Made by a program: the position numbers and the translations under genes
Origin: Candidatus Babeliales bacterium
GTDB taxonomy: Bacteria; Babelota; Babeliae; Babelales; JACPOV01
Assembly: GCA_040879965.1 (NCBI GenBank)
Contig: JBBDJI010000013.1
Coordinates: 1-64,000 of the forward strand
Length of the DNA stretch: 64,000 nt
Direction: 5' to 3'
In this document: positions 55,175 to 62,959 of the stretch, in pieces
How the letters are laid out: every line of letters begins with the position of its first letter
Position numbering within the stretch: the stretch's first letter is position 1
Notes under the pieces: model-generated
What the model was told of the DNA's origin: nothing
Seen by the model: only the letters and a program-made list of their open reading frames with translations
Databases searched by the model: none

Positions 55175-56010
55175 ATAACTGCCAATTGTTTTAACTTACG
55201 ATGTACTTTTTTATGATTAAGTTTTTTGCACTGAATAGTATGCATTTGTTTGCCTAATTGTTGGGCTGCTTGCAAGTTTATTTTTTGATCATCGATAAAA
55301 ACAGTCAATTGTTCATCAGGATTGAGATTATATTCCTTGAATAAATAATGAAAAATAGCAGGATCAGGCTTCATAAGGCCAACTTCACCAGAAATTACCA
55401 TGCCATCGATGTATTTAAAAATCTTTTTAATTTTTGGCTTACTATAAATTAAGGCAAAAGATTCTTTATCCCAATTAGAAAGTATATAAATTTGATTTGT
55501 ACGGTTGCCATTTTTATCTTTTTTATTAAAGCATTGTTTTATGAGCTTAATGCCGTCTTTTACCGGATAAATTACTTTTGCAAGCATATTAGGATCAAAA
55601 ATAAATTGGGCAGTTGCACTTATTAGATTGCGTTCGGTATCTGAATAAAAAAAATCTTGATGATCATGTAATCCTTGTACAATACTATTGCGAATTTCAA
55701 GGGTTGATTTACTACCGCATAACCAATCACACATAATTGGTGGTAATATTAGATTGTTATGTATGGCTATTGGTGTAGTCTCAGTACGCGGTTCAAGCAG
55801 ATCTAAGAAAGAAAATAATTTTTCTTGAATACTGAAAGGGTTATAAAAACCGAAAAAATTTCGTATTCCAATATACCAGCAACTCATTAAACTGCTTTTT
55901 TTGACGAGCACACCGTCCATATCAAAAATAATAATTGCAGCCTGACTTGAAAAAACAGAAAATAGTAAAATAGTGAAAATAAAATATTTTCTTATTGTAA
56001 TAAAGCGCAT
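55171..56010 (-). CDS. Exported HAD-superfamily phosphatase
   Basis: 279 residues. An N-terminal signal/anchor (RKYFIFTILLFSVFSSQAA) leads directly into motif I IIIFDMDGVLV (Asp30, Asp32). Motif II is ILSNWDKESF, motif III LMKPDPAIF and motif IV FIDDQKINLQAA: the full catalytic set. Most HAD phosphatases are cytoplasmic, so the signal peptide is unusual. It is paralogous to the next upstream gene, which has lost the catalytic residues. Substrate unknown. Confidence 0.85.
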   Translation of the reverse strand: MRFITIRKYFIFTILLFSVFSSQAAIIIFDMDGVLVKKSSLMSCWYIGIRNFFGFYNPFSIQEKLFSFLDLLEPRTETTPIAIHNNLILPPIMCDWLCGSKSTLEIRNSIVQGLHDHQDFFYSDTERNLISATAQFIFDPNMLAKVIYPVKDGIKLIKQCFNKKDKNGNRTNQIYILSNWDKESFALIYSKPKIKKIFKYIDGMVISGEVGLMKPDPAIFHYLFKEYNLNPDEQLTVFIDDQKINLQAAQQLGKQMHTIQCKKLNHKKVHRKLKQLAVI

Positions 56011-56086
56011 GCTTTTAAGCCTCCATTAGAGTAATTGATAGTATATTTAGTTTAATGGAAGGCTTTTAGAAAAGCAACTGGGCTAG

Positions 56087-56929
56087 TTATTTGGAAAGGA
56101 CTTTTAAGTGTTGCAAATCGATGGTTAATTGACTTAAATTTTTATTTTTACAAAGTAAAGTAGTAAGCATTGGATAAGCAGTCTTTAATTCTTTTATTCG
56201 ATTTTCTTCTGTTTCAATAGTGATTGTTTTTTGTGGATCGATATTACGTTTAGAAAAAAAATTTTTATACATTGATACGCATTTTATTATTTTGAATTTG
56301 CCCGAAAGATTAATTGAACCATTAATTTCTTCAAATAAAGATCTGAATTGCTTTTGTAGCTCTTGAAATGCTTCATGATTCCAATTTGCTAAAATATGAA
56401 TGGTATACCCTTCCGTTTTTAATTGCCTGAGCAACATAAGCGAAGCAGGAATTATTTGCATAATTTGAGTATTTTTTTTAGGGTCAAAAATAATTTCGGC
56501 ACATTTTACAAATAGTTCACTATTTTTAGGTGTTCGCTGTTTAATTTCTTCTTTTATAGATGATAAGATTTCAGTATTTGTGCATTCACCAATTAATGAT
56601 TGATAAAGAATGTAAGGTGCTGGATGACCCTCCCACTGAATTGACATTGGAGGAATACGATTATCAATTTGTTGCAATAAAGAAAAAAAATCAGGTAATA
56701 ATTCTTCTGGTGTTCGTTCAGCAAAACCTATTTTCGAATTGATCCAAGAAGTTAATATACTTAATGAATTGATAAGCCCAAATTCACGTGCTGCTTGCAA
56801 ATGGTTTGGTTCAATTAAAAAATTCATTAGATCAACTATAATATCTTTTTTATCAATTGAATCCATTGAATTATTAGTATGGAACAAAAACAAAGAGTAT
56901 AATACTATACAAATAATTTTTTTTGACAC
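56087..56929 (-). CDS. Exported HAD-like protein lacking catalytic residues
   Basis: 280 residues starting with GTG after GAAGGAAG. Signal peptide (SKKIICIVLYSLFLFHTNNS, then Met-Asp-Ser). The fold aligns with the neighbouring HAD protein, but motif I reads IIVDLMNFLI (second Asp is Met), motif II ILANWNHEAF (Ser to Ala), and motif IV IETEENRIKEL (Asp-Asp to Thr-Glu); only the motif III Lys (IIKCVSM) may remain. It is long, intact and well-initiated, so it looks like a maintained pseudoenzyme, perhaps a binding partner of its active sister. Confidence 0.75.
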   Translation of the reverse strand: MSKKIICIVLYSLFLFHTNNSMDSIDKKDIIVDLMNFLIEPNHLQAAREFGLINSLSILTSWINSKIGFAERTPEELLPDFFSLLQQIDNRIPPMSIQWEGHPAPYILYQSLIGECTNTEILSSIKEEIKQRTPKNSELFVKCAEIIFDPKKNTQIMQIIPASLMLLRQLKTEGYTIHILANWNHEAFQELQKQFRSLFEEINGSINLSGKFKIIKCVSMYKNFFSKRNIDPQKTITIETEENRIKELKTAYPMLTTLLCKNKNLSQLTIDLQHLKVLSK

Positions 56930-56949
56930 AATGCTTCCTTCTTTTGTAG

Positions 56950-57102
56950 CTAACTCTGTCGAATTTTGTTGTTTTTATAAATAAAGTGTGGATTTTGTTG
57001 TTTTTTTACATCGTAATTGTCAGAATTATTATGAGTGATGTAGGCAAGTAAAAGCAATAGTCCTAATTTAATAAGGAGCGAAATTGGACGCACCTTCTCC
57101 AT
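56950..57102 (-). CDS. 50-residue membrane or secreted peptide
   Basis: ATG at 57102 has GGAGAGAGACA directly before it, one of the best ribosome sites in the window. The peptide has a basic N-terminus (MEKVRPISLLIKLG), a hydrophobic Leu-rich helix (LGLLLLLAYI) and a polar tail rich in Asn, Lys and Gln. It ends 20 bp before the start of the exported pseudo-HAD gene on the same strand, so the two are probably cotranscribed. No family recognised. Confidence 0.55.
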   Translation of the reverse strand: MEKVRPISLLIKLGLLLLLAYITHNNSDNYDVKKQQNPHFIYKNNKIRQS

Positions 57103-57293
57103 TGTCTCTCTCCGTCAGATAAAACACTTTTAAATAATTACAGATAGATTATAATAAGATTGATTTAAGTTTGTACAGGGTTTAACCTAAATTGATCAAT
57201 AGATTGTTTGAGGTGAGATATTAAAGTCTATGGATAGCGGCTAATAGTTTTAAAGCCGTGGATTTTTTGGCATAGTAGAATAAAAGTGAGCTT

Positions 57294-57668
57294 ATGAATT
57301 TATACCGCGAAATTTTAATGGATCATTATCGACATCCACGCAATCGAGGGCAGTTAGAAAAGCCTGATTTTTCATCTGGGCAATTTAATCCTTCATGTGG
57401 AGATCAAGTTTCTTTTGAAGGCATGGTTAATAATGATATAATTACTCAAGTAAAATTTACGGGAAAAGGTTGTGTCATTAGTCAAGCAAGTGCTTCCTTA
57501 TTATCTGAATTGATTGAAGGCAAATCTATTGAAGATGCACTTGCATTAAATAAAGAAGATATGCAAAAATTAATTGGTATGCAATTAGGGCCTATGCGTT
57601 TAAAATGTGCTTTACTGCCTTTAGAAGCATTACAGCAAGGCTTGCAGAATTATAAAAAATCGCTTTAA
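57294..57668 (+). CDS. sufU: Fe-S scaffold or sulfur carrier SufU/IscU-like
   Basis: 124 residues of the IscU/SufU fold: MDHYRHPRNRG, NPSCGD (Cys35, Asp37), GKGCVISQASASLL (Cys60), and MRLKCALLP (Cys105) give the three Cys and Asp zinc/cluster site. It accepts sulfur from SufS. Next to a SufBCDS system it is best called SufU, although the insertion typical of SufU before the last Cys is short. It lies 13.4 kb from sufS, not in its operon. Confidence 0.9.
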   Translation: MNLYREILMDHYRHPRNRGQLEKPDFSSGQFNPSCGDQVSFEGMVNNDIITQVKFTGKGCVISQASASLLSELIEGKSIEDALALNKEDMQKLIGMQLGPMRLKCALLPLEALQQGLQNYKKSL

Positions 57669-57739
57669 ATTAATAAAGATATGTATTTTCTTATATTTAC
57701 CTTTCGATCCTAAAGTAATTCATATAATTAAAGGAAAAT

Positions 57740-58840
57740 ATGCTTAACCGAGCAAAGGTATTACAGGCACTTCAAGAAGTACAAGATGGCCTTTTTCTTG
57801 ATTTAAAAGATGAAATTGAACAGGCGTATCTTTGCTGGCAAAAAATATGTGCAGATGATACATTTGCGCAAAAAGTTGCACAAGCCCCGGCACATTTTCA
57901 ACTTCCGTTATGGCAAGGCAATATTAATCAGATATTTCCTGTGGACAAAGCACCATTAGATTATGGCGCTTTATCAATTGATGGTTCGCAAATTTATCCG
58001 GATAAGCATCAAGGAACCACTTGTTATTTGGTTAATATTGGCAGTGTACAATTAATGTATGGCAAAAAAGCACATGTAAAATTTGATTCAAAACCATATG
58101 TATTTGTTAATGAAGAAAGTGAATTAGACCAGTCTATTGAATTAGTTAATTGTAAGCGGCAAGAATTAGAGTTGAAGGCTGGGTTGTTATTGGGTAAGCA
58201 AATAAAAGAAATCATTACAATGCCCTATGTTGTAATGATTGATGGATCATTAGTATTTTGGCATTTGCAAACAAAAGATCTAGAAGTAAAAAATTATTTT
58301 TTGAGTCGATATATAGAATCTTTAGAAGCTTACTATCAAGAAAAATTACCTATCATTGGTTATATTAGTTTGCCAAAAAGCAAAGAGATTGTTAATTTAT
58401 TGCGTTTTGCATTAGGAAGTCAAAAAGATAAAAAGTTATTTGAACATATTGTTGATAGCATGATTATGCAATTTTTTTTACCTCCTTTTCATTGTTCTAC
58501 GATTTTTTATACTAATACACCAATTGTCCAAGCATATCCAGAACATTTAAAGCCATGTTTTTATTTTATACATTGTGGTAACGAAATTGCACGAGTTGAA
58601 ATTCCTTTTTGGCTTACACAAGATCAAGAATATTTTGAGTTAATTACCTCTTTAATTTGTGATCAAGCGCAAAAAGGACAGGGATATCCAATAGCATTAG
58701 CAGAAGCGCATGAACAAGCAGTTGTTAAAGGGCCAGATCGTGAGTTTTTTTATTATTTGATTCAAAAATTGGGAATTGAATCTCAAAAGAGAATTTTCAT
58801 TTCGCAAAAGATAATGAAAAAACGAAGAATTGGTATTTAA
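57740..58840 (+). CDS. NurA-domain protein (5'-3' nuclease family)
   Basis: 366 residues. NurA pattern: LSIDGSQIYPDKHQG (metal-binding Asp81), CYLVNIGSVQLMYG, PYVVMIDGSLVFWHL (Asp168), and a C-terminal His/Glu region around LAEAHEQAVV (residues 325-335). NurA nucleases usually work with the HerA helicase in double-strand-break resection. No herA lies in this window. The N-terminal 70 residues are extra. GGAAAA precedes the ATG. Confidence 0.82.
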   Translation: MLNRAKVLQALQEVQDGLFLDLKDEIEQAYLCWQKICADDTFAQKVAQAPAHFQLPLWQGNINQIFPVDKAPLDYGALSIDGSQIYPDKHQGTTCYLVNIGSVQLMYGKKAHVKFDSKPYVFVNEESELDQSIELVNCKRQELELKAGLLLGKQIKEIITMPYVVMIDGSLVFWHLQTKDLEVKNYFLSRYIESLEAYYQEKLPIIGYISLPKSKEIVNLLRFALGSQKDKKLFEHIVDSMIMQFFLPPFHCSTIFYTNTPIVQAYPEHLKPCFYFIHCGNEIARVEIPFWLTQDQEYFELITSLICDQAQKGQGYPIALAEAHEQAVVKGPDREFFYYLIQKLGIESQKRIFISQKIMKKRRIGI

Positions 58841-58927
58841 AATAGATTTATGTATTGTTGACTAATAAGCATAAACTTGCAAAAATGAATGCACGTTTAT
58901 ATGTTTGGGAAATAATCGGAAGTATGA

Positions 58928-59581
58928 ATGAAAAAAATTATTAAAATTTTGTTTGCTTGTATGTTTTTACTAAATGGACAAGTATCAGCGCATTTTTTAG
59001 AAAATTTTAAAATTACCCATTTTTTGGGTATCATAAAGATATTTTCAAGAGATAATAATCAAAATATGAAGTTTGAAAATCAAGAAGAAGCTTCCAATTT
59101 TAATTGTAAAAATACTTTTTTTAATTGGTGTAAGCATAAGTTTAATATAGTTGGAGAATTTATTTTCCATCGATTTATTCCGGTATCAAGAAAAAATGTT
59201 TTGCAGAAAGTAGAAGATTTGCATATAAAATTTGAAGAACAACGTAAAGGTGTTCGGAATGAGATGGAGAACGGATTTGTTGCTTTTGAAAAAAGAGTAG
59301 GAAATATTGAAGAATTTATTACAATGTGTAAAGTGAAATTAAACGATAATGACATTCAATTATCAGGTATAATAAAAAAGTTAGAATTAACTAATGGGAA
59401 ACTTTCTCAGTTAAAAGATAATAAATCCCTTAATAAAGAGAATTGCCAAAAAGTAAATGAGGATATAGTAAAAATCAAAGATACATTAACTGATTATATA
59501 AAAGATTTAAAAACGATTATTAATAAGCAACCTCAAAATAATAATAATCAATATATATCCGATATAGAAAAACCTGATTAA
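58928..59581 (+). CDS. Secreted coiled-coil protein
   Basis: 217 residues: signal peptide (MKKIIKILFACMFLLNGQVSA), a first mixed segment, then a coiled coil over most of the C-terminal half (about 95-205). Unlike most small secreted proteins here it has no C-terminal membrane segment. I use the ATG at 58928; GGAAG is just upstream and the ATG at 58924 is out of frame. 8 bp before the next gene; the two look like an operon pair. Confidence 0.75.
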   Translation: MKKIIKILFACMFLLNGQVSAHFLENFKITHFLGIIKIFSRDNNQNMKFENQEEASNFNCKNTFFNWCKHKFNIVGEFIFHRFIPVSRKNVLQKVEDLHIKFEEQRKGVRNEMENGFVAFEKRVGNIEEFITMCKVKLNDNDIQLSGIIKKLELTNGKLSQLKDNKSLNKENCQKVNEDIVKIKDTLTDYIKDLKTIINKQPQNNNNQYISDIEKPD

Positions 59582-59589
59582 GGAAAAAA

Positions 59590-60369
59590 ATGCATAAATT
59601 TTTCATGTTATTGATATTATTTAATTGGTCTATAAGCTTATCTGGCATTTCAGATCATGCTATTGAACGTATAATTGAAGATGTAGTAAAAAAAAATAGT
59701 GAAGAAATTATAAGAAGAATATCTCCAAGTAGATTAAATCAGTTGATTAGTGTATTTTCTTCTACGCGAAATTTAATCTTACTAATTGGGACTTCTAGTA
59801 CATTTATAGGTACTATATGGATATGGCATAAATATGGTATAACGATGCATGATTTACAATGCATAAAAGATAAATTTCTTCAAAAACTTAATCTTTTTAC
59901 AGAAGGAATTAAGAAAGAATTTCAACAAAATGCAAATCAATTGGAAGGTAAAATACAAAACCAAGAAATTGGATTGCAAGAATTATTAAAAGCAATAGAA
60001 AACCAAGAAAAAGAATTTAAAAAAATTTCAGACGGACTTGTTATTTTACAAGATAATATTTTTTATTTACAAACAAGAGATGCTGAATTGAATAAAGAAA
60101 TAAGTTCAATGCAATCAGGAGTAAAAGATTGTATTGTTTTGGTGAATAAGCTTGATGGAATAAAAAATCAATTAACTACGTTCGCATCAGGCTCGAAGCA
60201 AGATATTCAATTGTGTACAGAAGCCTTAAAACGAAAAGATTCAAATACAATTTCTTCCGAATCTAAACCAGAAAAACACACACTTATATATAGATTTAAT
60301 GCATTAGATTCTGGTATTAGCTTTCAAACTAATAGTTATTTTTTAGCTTTGGATCAAAGGAAATTATAA
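59590..60369 (+). CDS. Secreted coiled-coil membrane protein
   Basis: 259 residues. Signal peptide (MHKFFMLLILFNWSISLSG), a short helical part, a membrane segment at about 59-80 (LILLIGTSSTFIGTIWIWH), then a long coiled coil (about 95-205) and a disordered tail. AAGGAA precedes the ATG. Partner of the preceding gene by spacing and shared coiled-coil design. Topology suggests a membrane-anchored coiled coil, on the cytoplasmic side if the N-terminal peptide is cleaved. Confidence 0.75.
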   Translation: MHKFFMLLILFNWSISLSGISDHAIERIIEDVVKKNSEEIIRRISPSRLNQLISVFSSTRNLILLIGTSSTFIGTIWIWHKYGITMHDLQCIKDKFLQKLNLFTEGIKKEFQQNANQLEGKIQNQEIGLQELLKAIENQEKEFKKISDGLVILQDNIFYLQTRDAELNKEISSMQSGVKDCIVLVNKLDGIKNQLTTFASGSKQDIQLCTEALKRKDSNTISSESKPEKHTLIYRFNALDSGISFQTNSYFLALDQRKL

Positions 60370-60390
60370 GTTGATGACTAAAGTCTAAGA

Positions 60391-61521
60391 TTACCCTAAG
60401 AATTTTTTAAAAAATCCTGAAATAAAGCCTTCACTTTCAGCAGTGGAAGTGCCAATTTCTTCAGAATATTTTTTTAATAATTCTTTGGCTTCCTGAGTCA
60501 ATTTTTTTGGAATATGACATTGTGTTACCACAACCCAGTCACCACGTTTTTGACTATTGATTTTATAAAAACCTTTACCAGAAATATGGATGTTTTCACC
60601 CACTTTAGTACCTTTTGGTATTTTGATTGTTTCTTTAGAACCATCAATGCTTTCTATTTCAACTTGTGCACCGAGTACGAGTTGCGGGTAAGTAAGCATT
60701 AAGGTGCTTTCGAGATTATCGCCAACACGTCTAAATTTTTTATCTGGCAATACATGAATCTTTAAATAAAAATCTCCTGATGGGCCACCAAAAACACCAG
60801 CATCACCTTTTCCTGGAATACGGAGTTCTGCACCATTAAAAATACCGCGTGGAATATTTGGTGTAATTTTTTCAAAAACTTGTACTCGCGATTGTCCACC
60901 ACATTTAGGACATGGTGAAGGAATAACAAATCCTTCTCCCATGCATGTACTGCAGGTTTGACTGAATGCAAAAAAACCTTGTTGGAATGTTTGTTGGCCA
61001 CTTCCCTGACATACGGTACATGTTTGATATAAAGTGCCTTTTTGAGTGCCTTTTCCTTCACAAGTTTCGCATGGTACAAAGTGATAATAGCTAACTTCTT
61101 TTTTTGTACCTAAAAAAGCTTCTTTGAGCGTAATATTAATTTCTTTAAATAAATCATGACCACGTTTTGGCATTGGGCCAGTAGCAGTACTTCTTTTTTG
61201 ACGGCCACGTCCACCAAAAATACCGCCGAAAATATCACCAAATTGTTCAAAGATATCTTCCATATTGACGTCTTGTGTAGAAAAACCACCCATTCCTTCG
61301 ACGCCTGCATGACCATATTGATCGTATTTTTTTCTCTTATCAGGATCAGAAAGAACCTCATATGCTTCAGCCGCTTCTTTGAATTTATCTTCTGCTTGCT
61401 TATTATCTGGATTGCGGTCTGGATGATATTTGAGGGCTAATTTACGATACGCAGCTTTAATTTCTTGTTCATTTGCAGTACGCGGAACACCAAGTACTTT
61501 ATAATAATCTTGTTTATTCAT
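60391..61521 (-). CDS. dnaJ: Chaperone DnaJ
   Basis: 376 residues: J domain (1-70) with HPD at 33-35, a Gly/Phe-rich linker (about 70-125), the zinc domain with four CxxCxGxG-type repeats ([30 protein letters not shown]; about 150-210), and two substrate-binding beta domains. Co-chaperone of DnaK. Full length. No dnaK or grpE next to it. Confidence 0.97.
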   Translation of the reverse strand: MNKQDYYKVLGVPRTANEQEIKAAYRKLALKYHPDRNPDNKQAEDKFKEAAEAYEVLSDPDKRKKYDQYGHAGVEGMGGFSTQDVNMEDIFEQFGDIFGGIFGGRGRQKRSTATGPMPKRGHDLFKEINITLKEAFLGTKKEVSYYHFVPCETCEGKGTQKGTLYQTCTVCQGSGQQTFQQGFFAFSQTCSTCMGEGFVIPSPCPKCGGQSRVQVFEKITPNIPRGIFNGAELRIPGKGDAGVFGGPSGDFYLKIHVLPDKKFRRVGDNLESTLMLTYPQLVLGAQVEIESIDGSKETIKIPKGTKVGENIHISGKGFYKINSQKRGDWVVVTQCHIPKKLTQEAKELLKKYSEEIGTSTAESEGFISGFFKKFLG

Positions 61522-61631
61522 AATGCAGATTCTTTACTGATTAATAATTGCAATTGTATGACTTTTCTATATAAAGTATATCACGAAAACAAATATTGAA
61601 AAAGGTGATCGGGCTAAAAAAAGGAGAATCG

Positions 61632-62051
61632 GTGATTTTTTGGTATTGGATTAAAATTTTCCTGGTGGGTTATGTAACATTTATTTTGTTAGATTTGCTT
61701 TGGTTTGGCCTTATAATGCGGGATTTTTATATTGAACAACTTGCGCATAAAGCCCGAGTTGTGAATAGTGGCTTATTGATACATTGGCCGATTGCATTAT
61801 TTGTTTGGTTTCTTTTAGTGATTGGGCTTATGGTTTTTGTATTGCCCAAAGTTATAGGTATTTCAGTAATTTATCAATTTTTATACGGTGCATTTTTTGG
61901 GCTTGTAGTATATGGCATTTATCAAGGTACCAATTTTGCGATACTCAGTTCATGGCCGTTAATGTTAGTCTGGGTTGATATTGCATGGGGTATGATTATT
62001 AATGGTATTATGACTATATTTCTTGCTTATATTTTTCGATGGTTATCATGA
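61632..62051 (+). CDS. DUF2177-family membrane protein
   Basis: About 139 residues with four membrane helices. Family pattern: LLDLLWFGLIMRDFYIEQL, GLMVFVLPK, GAFFGLVVYGIYQGTNFAI, WPLMLVWVDIAWGMIING. Start placed at GTG 61632, which has AAGGAG immediately upstream; the TTG at 61596 has none. The function of this family is unknown. The C-terminus overlaps the converging epimerase gene by 25 bp. Confidence 0.85.
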   Translation: MIFWYWIKIFLVGYVTFILLDLLWFGLIMRDFYIEQLAHKARVVNSGLLIHWPIALFVWFLLVIGLMVFVLPKVIGISVIYQFLYGAFFGLVVYGIYQGTNFAILSSWPLMLVWVDIAWGMIINGIMTIFLAYIFRWLS

Positions 62052-62959
62052 TTAGTTTTAATTTGTTTTAACATTGTTGCTAGTTTTATACAATTTGCTT
62101 GTGAATGTTTAATATCTCCTGGACGTTCTGGTGACAATCTGTAGCCAGCAGAAAATTCTGGAAATTCTTTTTTAAGTTGATTAATAAGTTCAAGTAATGT
62201 CTGGCTGGCACCTGTTGCTACATTAAATATAGAGCTTGCAACTAATGGAGTTGGTGCTTGTGCAAGATTGAGGTTAATTTGTGCTACGGTTTGTACTGGA
62301 ATAAAATCACGTGTTTGTGAGCCGTCACCAAAAATTGTTATAGGATTATTGGTTAGCATATTGAGGCGAAATTTTGCTACCGCACCTGCATAAGCACTAT
62401 GTGGATTTTGCCGTGGGCCGTAAACATTAAAATACCGTAGTATAATCGATTCTATATTATCGGTGGCATAAAATTGTTTGCAAAGTTGTTCGCCTATTAA
62501 CTTTGAATGTCCATAAGGAGATTGTGGGCTGCACGGCATTGTTTCAATACATGGTTGATCGCATGGGCCGTAAACTGCTGCAGAAGATGAAAAAACAAAT
62601 CGTTTTACTTTGTTTTTTTTAGCAGCACGCAATAAATTTAATGTTCCAATGATGTTTGTTTGAAAATATACTTCCGGGTTTTCTATAGATTCTGGCACGC
62701 AAATAAGAGCAGCAAGATGAAAAATAATTACTGCATTTTGGGTTGCTTTAAGACAGGTTTCAAAATCATTGATATCACCATTAATAATCGTAACTGAGGA
62801 TTTTACGGCTTTTAAATTTTCTAAACAACCGGTTGAAAAATTATCAAGTACCGTAACTTGTGCACCATTTTCAATTAATTGCTCAACAATATGTGAACCA
62901 ATAAATCCAGCACCGCCCGTTACTAAAATAGGTAAGTCTTTAAAAAAAGATTGTGGCAT
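62027..62959 (-). CDS. NAD-dependent nucleotide-sugar epimerase/dehydratase
   Basis: About 310 residues, extended short-chain dehydrogenase: VTGGAGFIGSHI (NAD loop), SSAAVYG with the catalytic Ser/Thr, YGHSK (Tyr-x3-Lys), YFNVYGPRQNP, and FGDGSQTRDFIPV. GalE/WbpP-like 4-epimerases act on UDP-sugars for surface polysaccharides. The ATG at 62959 (TAATG junction with the upstream gene) is preferred over 62968, whose ribosome site is too close. Specific sugar unknown. Confidence 0.92.
   Translation of the reverse strand: MPQSFFKDLPILVTGGAGFIGSHIVEQLIENGAQVTVLDNFSTGCLENLKAVKSSVTIINGDINDFETCLKATQNAVIIFHLAALICVPESIENPEVYFQTNIIGTLNLLRAAKKNKVKRFVFSSSAAVYGPCDQPCIETMPCSPQSPYGHSKLIGEQLCKQFYATDNIESIILRYFNVYGPRQNPHSAYAGAVAKFRLNMLTNNPITIFGDGSQTRDFIPVQTVAQINLNLAQAPTPLVASSIFNVATGASQTLLELINQLKKEFPEFSAGYRLSPERPGDIKHSQANCIKLATMLKQIKTNHDNHRKI

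Noticed and set aside
56739-56984. Plus-strand frame with a basic start
   Set aside because: It is antisense to the pseudo-HAD gene and the small peptide gene, which have ribosome sites and signal peptides.
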